Made by a program: the position numbers and the translations under genes | Assembly (NCBI GenBank): GCA_030630165.1 | Contig: DAOVNN010000233.1 | Location: 1 to 5,017 of the forward strand | Direction: 5' to 3' | Source: Candidatus Krumholzibacteriota bacterium | GTDB lineage: Bacteria; Krumholzibacteriota; Krumholzibacteriia; Krumholzibacteriales; Krumholzibacteriaceae | Length of the DNA: 5,017 nucleotides | Shown: in pieces, positions 1 to 5,017 of the stretch | How positions within the stretch are numbered: the stretch's first letter is position 1 | Layout of the letters: each line of letters begins with the position of its first letter | Notes under the pieces: generated by a model | Told to the model about the DNA's origin: nothing | What the model saw: the letters and a program-made list of their open reading frames with translations, nothing else | The model's database searches: none

Positions 1-412
1 CGCCGCGTTATCGCTTGTCCTCGGGATACTGTTTTCGGTGGCAAAGCTGTACATGGAGTACCGCCTGCCCGCATTCTCCACACCCGCCTATAACCTGAGC
101 TGCGCTTTCTATTCGCTGGTCGCTGGACTGAACACCTGGTTCTGGGTAATAGCTATCCTCAGTATTGCGCGCAGGTCGCTCTCGTTCACAAACAGATTCC
201 TCAGCTGTTTCAACAGGATCTCTTATCCGTTCTACATCTTCCATCTCGTCGTCATATCGGTCGCTGGTCATTTCATCACGCGGATGAGACTCGGGACCGT
301 CATCGAGTTCCTCGTGCTATGCGCGGCGTCGTTCACGATTTCCGTGATCTGCTGCGAGCTGGTCAAGAGCAACCGCGTCACACGCTTTCTTTTCGGGATA
401 AAAATACAATAA
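1..412 (+). CDS. Acyltransferase-3 family membrane protein, C-terminal fragment
   Basis: The reading frame is open from the left edge (first full codon at base 2) to a TAA at 410-412. This gives the last 136 residues; the start lies outside the window. Proteins of this family are integral membrane enzymes of roughly 350-400 residues that transfer acetyl or other acyl groups to sugars of surface polysaccharides and similar acceptors. The fragment is very hydrophobic, with about four likely membrane segments. It contains the motif RISYPFYIFHLVVI, which matches the conserved C-terminal 'S-Y-x-x-Y-x-x-H' helix of the family, and it ends in RFLFGIKIQ, a common ending for these proteins. The catalytic N-terminal His/Arg motifs would be off-window, so the acceptor cannot be guessed. 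The base composition is less GC-rich than in the oad genes. The family call is by pattern only; another polytopic membrane protein cannot be fully excluded. Confidence 0.75.
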   Translation, partial: AALSLVLGILFSVAKLYMEYRLPAFSTPAYNLSCAFYSLVAGLNTWFWVIAILSIARRSLSFTNRFLSCFNRISYPFYIFHLVVISVAGHFITRMRLGTVIEFLVLCAASFTISVICCELVKSNRVTRFLFGIKIQ

Positions 413-416
413 GGAA

Positions 417-442
417 GAGCAGCCGCACGATCGCGGCTGCTC
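417..442. terminator. Hairpin between convergent genes, likely terminator
   Basis: A perfect 10-base stem, GAGCAGCCGC (417-426) with GCGGCTGCTC (433-442), closes a 6-base loop. It starts 5 bases after the acyltransferase stop and 40 bases beyond the stop of the minus-strand ankyrin gene. Read on the minus strand, the stem is followed by a T-rich tract (complement of about 397-416), as an intrinsic terminator needs. On the plus strand the following bases (CTGATAATACTG) are not a T run. It should therefore stop the ankyrin transcript well and the acyltransferase transcript only weakly or with help. Confidence 0.75.
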
Positions 443-481
443 CTGATAATACTGACAACCTGCCTTCCACCTGCATGCCGT

Positions 482-1057
482 CTACTTCAGCATCACCGCG
501 ATCTCCGGACGGGTCTTTTCAATCCGTTCCAGGTCCAGTTGAACCCCCATCGGCGCGAGGGTCTTTGCGAAGTGTTCGTAGACCGGTTTTACAGATTCAA
601 AAGGAACCGAAACGGCTTCCAGCGGAGTAGATCCGTAGCTGTTTCTGATAGTCCTGTCAGCGCCCTTGTCCACGAGGGCCTTGACGATCCCGGCGCGGCA
701 GAAGAAGGCGGCGACGTGAAGCGGAGTCGCTCCATCATTGCCAATGCAGTTTATATCAGCTCCGGCTTCGATCAGCGCAATCGCTGCTTCGGTCTGGCCG
801 AACAGAGCTGCGGTGCTCAGCGGACAGGCTCCACCCTCGGGATCCCTTACGTTCAGGGCCGAACCGGCCTTGATGTGCTGATCAATGGCTTCAAGATTCC
901 CCGTAGCGGCGGCGGTGTGAAGATCCACGCCCGTGGGTGCCTGGGCTGTCTGTGAAGCCGAAGGCTGTTTGGTTTCCTCGTTTGATTTCTCCTGCTGTCC
1001 GCAACCGGTAACGGCAATAAGTATTACCAACAGCATTACTGTCATCACTTTTTTCAT
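482..1057 (-). CDS. Ankyrin-repeat lipoprotein
   Basis: This encodes a 191-residue exported protein. Residues 1-19 form a lipoprotein signal peptide: MKK, a hydrophobic core, then the lipobox V-T-G-C with C19 as the predicted lipidated residue. Gly at +2 gives no inner-membrane retention signal, so outer-membrane anchoring on the periplasmic side is likely. Residues 20-43 are a Ser/Gln/Thr-rich linker. Ankyrin repeats follow at about 44-70, 73-104 and 108-137, with a degenerate fourth from about 141. The second and third carry the typical features (LIEAGADIN, GATPLHVAA, LVDKGADRTIRN). The last 40 residues are a helical tail. Ankyrin repeats bind other proteins; the partner is unknown. The start was placed at base 1057 rather than at the in-frame ATG at 1102, because it begins the signal peptide directly and has a GGAGG 5 bases upstream. 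The gene appears to be a single-gene unit, divergent from oadGAB. Confidence 0.9.
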   Translation of the reverse strand: MKKVMTVMLLVILIAVTGCGQQEKSNEETKQPSASQTAQAPTGVDLHTAAATGNLEAIDQHIKAGSALNVRDPEGGACPLSTAALFGQTEAAIALIEAGADINCIGNDGATPLHVAAFFCRAGIVKALVDKGADRTIRNSYGSTPLEAVSVPFESVKPVYEHFAKTLAPMGVQLDLERIEKTRPEIAVMLK

Positions 1058-1062
1058 CGCTG

Positions 1063-1067
1063 CCTCC
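1063..1067 (-). promoter_or_regulatory. Ribosome binding site of the ankyrin lipoprotein
   Basis: GGAGG on the minus strand, 5 bases before the ATG at 1055-1057. This strong site decides the start against the longer in-frame reading from 1102, which would put 15 mostly polar residues ahead of the signal peptide. Confidence 0.8.
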
Positions 1068-1085
1068 ACACTCACATAACCAGAG

Positions 1086-1091
1086 ATAATA
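1086..1091 (-). promoter_or_regulatory. Possible -10 element for the ankyrin lipoprotein
   Basis: TATTAT on the minus strand matches five of six bases of TATAAT. It would start transcription near 1079, about 22 bases before the chosen start codon. No good -35 box lies 16-18 bases upstream, so this is only a candidate. An alternative minus-strand promoter could use TTGAAA (complement of 1138-1143) further upstream, but that box lacks a good partner. Confidence 0.25.
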
Positions 1092-1096
1092 TGGGC

Positions 1097-1110
1097 GGCC
1101 AAGCCTGGCC
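1097..1110. repeat. Short inverted repeat beside the ankyrin gene promoter region
   Basis: GGCCA (1097-1101) and TGGCC (1106-1110) are inverted around AGCC. The element lies next to the candidate -10 box of the lipoprotein gene, where a repressor site could sit. It is short enough to be chance. Confidence 0.25.
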
Positions 1111-1115
1111 TGATA

Positions 1116-1164
1116 GATTGAATTTACCACATGGTGCTTTCAATAATGAAGCATCAATTCAATC
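1116..1164. repeat. 9-base inverted repeat in the divergent intergenic region
   Basis: GATTGAATT (1116-1124) and AATTCAATC (1156-1164) are exact reverse complements separated by 31 bases. They lie between the divergent ankyrin and oadG genes, in the AT-rich part of the gap. The half-site core TTCAAT also occurs at 1139-1144 and 1257-1262. A dimeric or looping regulator is a possible reading; no known operator was recognised. Confidence 0.35.
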
Positions 1165-1220
1165 ACCATACGTCCATAACTCCTTGATAGTATGAAAAGC
1201 CCTCAAATACCGCTTTCTAA

Positions 1221-1229
1221 TGGTATGCT
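1221..1229 (+). promoter_or_regulatory. oadG: Possible extended -10 promoter for oadGAB
   Basis: TGG followed by TATGCT (1224-1229) resembles an extended -10 element, which can work without a good -35 box; none is seen at the right distance. A second candidate -10, TAGTAT, is at 1234-1239. Transcription would start near 1236-1247, giving a leader of about 105-116 bases ahead of oadG. Confidence 0.3.
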
Positions 1230-1262
1230 GGTTTAGTATGTTTTCCGGGTATTTACTTCAAT

Positions 1263-1276
1263 CGGCCCGCGGGCCG
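1263..1276. promoter_or_regulatory. Perfect 14-base GC palindrome upstream of oadG
   Basis: CGGCCCGCGGGCCG is its own reverse complement. It is flanked by TTCA (1257-1260) and TGAA (1277-1280), which extend the symmetry after a two-base bulge. It lies 75 bases before the oadG start and just downstream of the candidate promoter. It may be an operator or, in RNA, a short strong hairpin. The role is not known. Confidence 0.4.
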
Positions 1277-1316
1277 TGAATAACGGTGCGGCTCCCGATT
1301 TTCCATTCTCTGATAC

Positions 1317-1335
1317 GGCAGCGGCAAAAGCTGCC
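1317..1335 (+). promoter_or_regulatory. Leader hairpin just upstream of the oadG ribosome binding site
   Basis: GGCAGC (1317-1322) pairs with GCTGCC (1330-1335) around a 7-base loop containing AAAA. The stem ends 4 bases before the oadG Shine-Dalgarno sequence at 1340-1343. No T run follows, so it is not an intrinsic terminator. It could affect translation of oadG or shield the 5' end of the operon mRNA. Confidence 0.35.
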
Positions 1336-1351
1336 CCGCGAGGAACCGGTT

Positions 1352-1594
1352 ATGTTTGCTGAAGGCCTGATGCTGATGGTTCTCGGCATGTCCGTCGTCT
1401 TTCTGTTTCTCGGCCTGCTTGTACTCACGATCAATTCGACCTCGTTCATCCTGCGAAAATTCATCGGTAATGGACCCGAAGAGAGACCGCCCGTACCCCG
1501 GGCGCCGGCACGCGTAAAAGAAGACAAGGCTGCCATCGCCGCGATCGTGGCCTCGGTGTTCGACCATTCGCAAAATGTCCGTGAAGGCGGCTGA
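1352..1594 (+). CDS. oadG: Oxaloacetate decarboxylase Na+ pump, gamma subunit
   Basis: This small 80-residue protein has one N-terminal membrane helix (about residues 3-27: GLMLMVLGMSVVFLFLGLLV), which carries the family signature 'G-x-x-L-M-V-x-G-M-x-x-V-F-x-F-L'. A Pro/Arg-rich linker (42-55) and a helix rich in Ala and Ile (KAAIAAIVASVF, 59-70) follow, as in other OadG proteins. In the known complex this subunit anchors the soluble alpha subunit to the membrane beta subunit and aids its assembly. The ATG at 1352 was chosen because it starts the membrane helix directly and has GAGG 8 bases upstream. A longer GTG reading from 1286 would add a basic, non-hydrophobic stretch. It is the first gene of the operon; its stop lies 5 bases before the oadA start, so the two are probably translationally coupled. 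The protein is short but within the family's usual range. Confidence 0.9.
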   Translation: MFAEGLMLMVLGMSVVFLFLGLLVLTINSTSFILRKFIGNGPEERPPVPRAPARVKEDKAAIAAIVASVFDHSQNVREGG

Positions 1595-1599
1595 TAATA

Positions 1600-3408
1600 A
1601 TGGGTAAAAAACGCATAGAATTCATGGTGACCGCCTTCAGGGACGGGTTCCAGTCCGTCTACGGCGGCAGGGTCCTGACCCGGGATTTCATTCCCGCCGT
1701 CGAGGCGGCGGCAGAGGCGGGACTGCCTCATCTCGAGGCCGGCGGAGGGGCCCGGTTCCAGTCCCTCTACTTCTACTGCAACGAGGACGCCTTCGATATG
1801 ATGGACGCAGTCAGGGAGGCGGCCGGCCCCCGGGCCGACCTGCAGACCCTCGCGAGAGGTATCAACGTGGTGGGCCTGGAATCGCAGAGCAGCGATATCA
1901 TAAGGCTGCACACGAGACTCTTCAAAAAGCACGGGATCACGACGATAAGGAACTTCGACGCCCTCAACGACGTCGACAACCTCGATTTCTCCGGCCGCTG
2001 CATCGTCGAGGAGGGATTGAAGCACGAGATATGCATCTCGCTGATGGGCCTGCCGCCGGGACTGACCGGCGCCCACACCCCCGAGTTCTACATGAAAGTG
2101 CTCAGGGAGATTCTCGATGCCGAGATCCCGTTTCATTCGCTCTGCTTCAAGGACGCCTCCGGCACAACATCGCCGAGGAACGTCCACGAAACGGTCAGGC
2201 AGGCCAGGGCGATGCTGCCTGCGGGAACGCCCCTGCGGTTCCACACACACGAGACGGCGGGAACGAGCATCGCCTCTTACCTGGCCGCGATCGAGGGGGG
2301 CGCTGACGCCATCGACCTCTCGCTCGCCCCGGTCTCCGGCGGGACATGCCAGCCCGATGTCGTCGCCATGTGGCAGGCGCTGCGGGATTCGGACTACACC
2401 CTCGATGTCGACATTAACAAGGTGCGCGGGGTCGAAAGGGTCTTCAAGGACTGCATGAAGGAGTACTTCCTCCCTCCCGAGGCCAGAAGGGTCGAGCCGG
2501 TGATCCCGTTCTCGCCCATGCCTGGCGGAGCCTTCACCGCCAACACCCAGATGATGAGGGATAACGATGTACTCGACAGGTTCCCCGAGGTGATCACCGC
2601 GATGGAAGAGGTCGTGGCCCGCGGCGGCTTCGGCACCTCCGTCACGCCGGTCTCCCAGTTCTACTTCCAGCAGGCGTTCGACAACGTGATGTTCGGCCCG
2701 TGGAAGAAAATCGCGGAGGGGTACGGCAGGATGGTGCTCGGCTATTTCGGCAGGACGCCGGTGCCGCCCGATCCGGAGATCGTGAAGCTCGCAGTCGAGC
2801 AGCTGGGCCTTGATCCCACGGAGCGGAGCCCGCGGCTTATCAACGACGAGGACCCGCGAAAAGGGGTCGGTGCCGCGGAGAAGATGCTCGGCGAAGCCGG
2901 GGTCCCCGTGACGGAAGAGAATATATTTATAGCGGCGACCTGCGGGGGAAAGGGTATCGCTTTCCTGAAAGGCGAGGCCGTGGAGAATATTAGAAGAGTA
3001 AAGACGGAGAAGGATCGCGGCTACACCGTTACCGTCGATGGGGACGCCTACTCGGTCACACTGGACGGAGATACCGCCCTGGTGAACGGCAGACAGTACT
3101 CGATAGGAATCAAGGAAGGAGCAGAGAGAACCGGGAATCCGGATACCGGCCTCTCCAGCCGCGCGAAGCCTGCACACTCTTCCGGCACAGGCGCTATTTC
3201 CGTGCCGTCGCCGATACCGGGCATAATCATCAAGATCAATGTCGAGAAGGGTGACAGCGTCATATACGGGGAGATACTGGCGATCGTCGAGGTCATGAAG
3301 ATGGAAACCGAGATAAAGTCGCCCGCCAACGGGATCGTATCGTCGATAGATGTCTCCCGCGGGGATCACCTGTCGACCGGGCAGATAATCATGAGGCTGA
3401 GCGAATGA
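1600..3408 (+). CDS. oadA: Oxaloacetate decarboxylase alpha subunit (biotin carboxyltransferase)
   Basis: This 602-residue cytoplasmic subunit transfers the carboxyl group of oxaloacetate to its own biotin, releasing pyruvate. The length matches OadA (about 595). Residues 5-275 form the HMGL-like TIM barrel: FRDGFQS holds the metal-binding Asp15, LCFKDASG holds Lys184 (the carboxylated lysine), and RFHTHET holds His215 and His217, the metal ligands. Residues about 285-460 are the conserved carboxyltransferase C-terminal region (IPFSPMPGGA, VTPVSQFYFQQA, NIFIAATC). A small beta region (473-505), a Ser/Gly/Thr-rich linker (about 506-531) and the biotinyl domain (533-601) follow. The biotin site is EVMKMET with Lys567. 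There is no ATP-dependent biotin carboxylase domain. With the membrane subunits on either side, this argues for a decarboxylase pump rather than pyruvate carboxylase. The start is preceded by a modest AAGGCGG inside the end of oadG. Oxaloacetate is the expected substrate by family, not proven here. Confidence 0.96.
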   Translation: MGKKRIEFMVTAFRDGFQSVYGGRVLTRDFIPAVEAAAEAGLPHLEAGGGARFQSLYFYCNEDAFDMMDAVREAAGPRADLQTLARGINVVGLESQSSDIIRLHTRLFKKHGITTIRNFDALNDVDNLDFSGRCIVEEGLKHEICISLMGLPPGLTGAHTPEFYMKVLREILDAEIPFHSLCFKDASGTTSPRNVHETVRQARAMLPAGTPLRFHTHETAGTSIASYLAAIEGGADAIDLSLAPVSGGTCQPDVVAMWQALRDSDYTLDVDINKVRGVERVFKDCMKEYFLPPEARRVEPVIPFSPMPGGAFTANTQMMRDNDVLDRFPEVITAMEEVVARGGFGTSVTPVSQFYFQQAFDNVMFGPWKKIAEGYGRMVLGYFGRTPVPPDPEIVKLAVEQLGLDPTERSPRLINDEDPRKGVGAAEKMLGEAGVPVTEENIFIAATCGGKGIAFLKGEAVENIRRVKTEKDRGYTVTVDGDAYSVTLDGDTALVNGRQYSIGIKEGAERTGNPDTGLSSRAKPAHSSGTGAISVPSPIPGIIIKINVEKGDSVIYGEILAIVEVMKMETEIKSPANGIVSSIDVSRGDHLSTGQIIMRLSE

Positions 3409-3421
3409 CCGCTCACAGACC

Positions 3422-3426
3422 AGGGA
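3422..3426 (+). promoter_or_regulatory. Ribosome binding site of oadB
   Basis: AGGGA, 7 bases before the oadB ATG, in the 25-base gap after oadA. The gap shows no promoter or terminator, which fits transcription as one operon. It gives the membrane subunit a better initiation site than the one for oadA. Confidence 0.6.
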
Positions 3427-3433
3427 CACCGGC

Positions 3434-4576
3434 ATGATATATCTGGATTCTTTTCACCAGCTGTGGATCTCCACCGGCATCGCGAATTTCACGTGGGGCC
3501 AGGCGGGCATGATACTGATCAGCCTCGTGCTCATCTACCTCGCGATGTACAGGAAGTTCGAGCCCCTTCTACTCCTTCCGATCGGCTTCGGAGGGATCCT
3601 CTCGAACATACCGGCCGCCGGCATTGCGGATCCCACCGGTTTTCTGGGGATGATATATTCTTTCGGTATTTCCACCGGTATTTTCCCCCTGCTCATATTC
3701 ATGGGAGTCGGCGCCATGACCGATTTCGGCCCGCTGCTCGCGAATCCAAGGACCGCGCTTCTCGGAGCCGCCGCACAGTTCGGGATCTTCACCTCCCTGC
3801 TCGGAGCCATAGCGCTGAGCCAGTACATCGGCCTGGACTTCAGCCTGAAGGATGCCGCGTCCATCGCCATCATAGGAGGGGCCGACGGGCCAACGGCCAT
3901 CTTCCTCTCATCGCGCCTGTCGCCGCATCTTCTCGGATCGATCGCGGTTGCGGCCTATTCTTACATGGCCCTCGTCCCGGTCATCCAGCCTCCGATCATG
4001 CGCCTGCTCACGTCAAAAAAAGAGCGCGCCATCGAGATGAAACAGCTGCGCCCCGTCAGTCAGCGTGAGAAGATCGTCTTCCCCCTCGTCACGCTGGGAA
4101 TCTGCATATTGCTCATTCCTGCGGCGACCCCGCTTATCGGATCGTTCATGTTCGGCAATCTGGCCAGGGAATCGAAGGTCATCGACCGCCTGTCCAAGAC
4201 GATGCAGGGCTCGATGATCAACATCGTGACGATACTCCTCGGACTTGCTATCGGAACCAAGCTCGCGGCGGATAAATTCCTCAATGTAGAGACTATCGGG
4301 ATCCTGTTTCTCGGACTGTTCGCCTTTTCTATCGGAACGGCTTCCGGCGTCCTGCTCGCCAAACTCATGAACCGGTTCTCCACGGATCCGATCAACCCCC
4401 TTATAGGGGCCGCCGGAGTCTCCGCGGTGCCCATGGCTGCCCGTGTAGTCAACAAGGTCGGCCTCGAAGCGAGGCCCGACAGCTTTCTCCTCATGCACGC
4501 GATGGGACCGAATGTCGCGGGCGTCATCGGCTCCGCTGTGGCTGCAGGGATCCTTCTCTCCATCTTTTCCGGCTAG
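3434..4576 (+). CDS. oadB: Na+-pumping decarboxylase beta subunit (OadB/GcdB/MmdB family)
   Basis: This 380-residue polytopic membrane protein decarboxylates carboxybiotin on OadA and couples this to Na+ export. It has about nine to eleven hydrophobic segments. The residues shown by mutagenesis to matter in Klebsiella OadB align without gaps over this stretch: Asp203 is Asp151 (IIGGADGPTAIF), Tyr229 is Tyr177 (AYSYMALVP), Asn373 is Asn321, Ser382 is Ser330 (NPLIGAAGVSAVP) and Arg389 is Arg337. Other family blocks are GGILSNIP (53-60), FMGVGAMTDFGPLL (89-102) and HAMGPNVAGVIGSAVAAG (355-372). The length fits the shorter MmdB/GcdB form better than the 433-residue Klebsiella OadB, mainly through a shorter N-terminal part. 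The beta family alone does not fix the substrate; the neighbouring OadA points to oxaloacetate. It is the last gene of the operon, ending 15 bases from the convergent permease gene. Confidence 0.96.
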   Translation: MIYLDSFHQLWISTGIANFTWGQAGMILISLVLIYLAMYRKFEPLLLLPIGFGGILSNIPAAGIADPTGFLGMIYSFGISTGIFPLLIFMGVGAMTDFGPLLANPRTALLGAAAQFGIFTSLLGAIALSQYIGLDFSLKDAASIAIIGGADGPTAIFLSSRLSPHLLGSIAVAAYSYMALVPVIQPPIMRLLTSKKERAIEMKQLRPVSQREKIVFPLVTLGICILLIPAATPLIGSFMFGNLARESKVIDRLSKTMQGSMINIVTILLGLAIGTKLAADKFLNVETIGILFLGLFAFSIGTASGVLLAKLMNRFSTDPINPLIGAAGVSAVPMAARVVNKVGLEARPDSFLLMHAMGPNVAGVIGSAVAAGILLSIFSG

Positions 4577-4591
4577 AAGGACACGGAACGA

Positions 4592-5017
4592 TCATTTTCC
4601 CACCACCCTTATCACGGCTGTGGCAGCCAGCATAATTCCCAGCACCGTCACGACGGCCGGACCGCACGAGAAATCGAGGAAGTACGAGATCAACAGCCCG
4701 GCGACCACGGCGAACACTCCCATCCCCCACGCGATGATGAGACGCATCCTCCACGAGCTTGCGAACATCGCCGAGAAGGTCGCGGGGATTATCAGGAACG
4801 AGAATATCACGAGGACCCCGGCGATCCTGACAGAGAAGGTGATCGCCAGCCCCATGGAGACGTAGAAGAGAAAATCCCACCATACATCGCTTCGTTCCTT
4901 GACCTGGTTCGATCCGTATTTCTCCGAGAGACTGACGAATCGCTTCCTGAAGATCAGGTGAAAAATTCCCACCAGAGCAAACAGTCCCCCGATGGCGGCG
5001 ATGTCGGACCACCGGGC
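4592..5017 (-). CDS. ABC-3 family metal transport permease, C-terminal half
   Basis: The frame is open from the right edge to a TGA at 4592-4594, giving the last 141 residues; the family is usually about 270. Codons continue in frame beyond the internal GTG at 4972, so that codon is not the start. The proteins are the membrane channel of zinc, manganese or iron ABC importers (ZnuB/TroC/MntB type) and work with an ATPase and a metal-binding protein. Visible features are a cytoplasmic basic segment (about 24-43 of the fragment), then membrane helices with the family pattern: RIAGVLVIFSFLIIPATFSAM (64-84), GVFAVVAGLLISYFLDFSCGPAV (100-122) and a last helix to about 137. The block G-L-x-x-S-Y-x-x-D-x-x-x-G-P is typical. 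The metal cannot be told from this part, and the partner genes would lie to the right of the window. It converges on oadB. Confidence 0.9.
   Translation of the reverse strand, partial: ARWSDIAAIGGLFALVGIFHLIFRKRFVSLSEKYGSNQVKERSDVWWDFLFYVSMGLAITFSVRIAGVLVIFSFLIIPATFSAMFASSWRMRLIIAWGMGVFAVVAGLLISYFLDFSCGPAVVTVLGIMLAATAVIRVVGK

Noticed and set aside
539..955. Plus-strand open frame of 138 codons inside the ankyrin gene
   Set aside because: It lies opposite the ankyrin repeats, whose protein sequence is unmistakable, and its own translation shows no family pattern or good ribosome binding site.
1058..1102. Longer start for the ankyrin lipoprotein at the ATG of 1100-1102
   Set aside because: It would put 15 extra residues before the signal peptide. 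The ATG at 1055-1057 has a strong GGAGG at proper spacing and gives a standard MKK signal start.
1286..1351. GTG start extending OadG by 22 residues
   Set aside because: The added part is basic and not like the OadG family, and it would place the leader hairpin in coding sequence. The ATG at 1352 has a suitable ribosome binding site.
1236..1351. Known riboswitch in the oadG leader
   Set aside because: The leader is long enough and has hairpins, but I could not match it to any riboswitch consensus I know, including sodium-responsive ones. A covariance model search would decide.
1258..3435. Open minus-strand frame of 725 codons opposite oadA
   Set aside because: Its codons lie in register with those of oadA, so it stays open simply because oadA uses no TTA, CTA or TCA codons. 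The translation is rich in Arg, His and Asp with no recognisable domain. The sense protein is a clear family member with intact active sites.
4015..4021. Run of seven A in oadB in the slippery register A AAA AAA, suggesting programmed frameshifting
   Set aside because: The in-frame protein is full length and conserved to its end. The shifted frame closes within about 16 codons with no recognisable product, and no clear stimulating structure was seen.
4013..4563. Two minus-strand open frames (161 and 167 codons) inside oadB
   Set aside because: Both overlap the well-conserved C-terminal half of OadB, have no family features, and arise from the GC-rich composition.
4567..4588. Small inverted repeat TTCCG/CGGAA at the end of oadB as a terminator
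   Set aside because: The stem is only five bases with a 12-base loop and no proper T run follows, so it is not a convincing intrinsic terminator.

Overview
This 5.0-kb window looks like an ordinary chromosomal stretch from a diderm (Gram-negative-type), probably anaerobic or fermentative bacterium. The diderm reading rests on a lipoprotein signal peptide. The anaerobic reading rests on a complete sodium-pumping oxaloacetate decarboxylase operon. The pump genes are GC-rich but use AGG/AGA for arginine and ATA for isoleucine freely. That is unlike the enterobacterial oad genes and suggests a different phylum, which I cannot name from the sequence alone.

Layout from left to right: (1) The 3' end of a membrane acyltransferase-3 type gene on + (to 412), cut by the window edge. 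(2) A strong GC-rich hairpin (417-442) between two convergent genes, with a T-rich tract on its minus-strand exit side. (3) An ankyrin-repeat lipoprotein gene on - (482-1057). (4) A divergent intergenic region of about 294 bases (1058-1351), AT-rich in its middle, with candidate promoters, a 9-base inverted repeat, a perfect 14-base GC palindrome and a hairpin just ahead of the oadG ribosome binding site. (5) An oadG-oadA-oadB operon on + (1352-4576), in the same gene order as the classical Klebsiella operon. (6) The 3' half of an ABC-3 family metal-transport permease on - (4592 to the right edge), convergent with oadB and only 15 bases from it.

The three oad genes encode one membrane complex. 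OadA is a soluble carboxyltransferase with a C-terminal biotin domain; it moves CO2 from oxaloacetate to biotin. OadB is the multi-spanning membrane subunit that decarboxylates carboxybiotin and exports Na+. OadG is the small membrane anchor that holds the two together. The catalytic residues known from OadA and OadB are all present, so the pump should be functional. The acyltransferase, the ankyrin lipoprotein and the metal permease have no visible functional link to it.

I found no mobile element, CRISPR array, RNA gene or clearly undescribed system. The part most worth a second look is the structured leader upstream of oadG.
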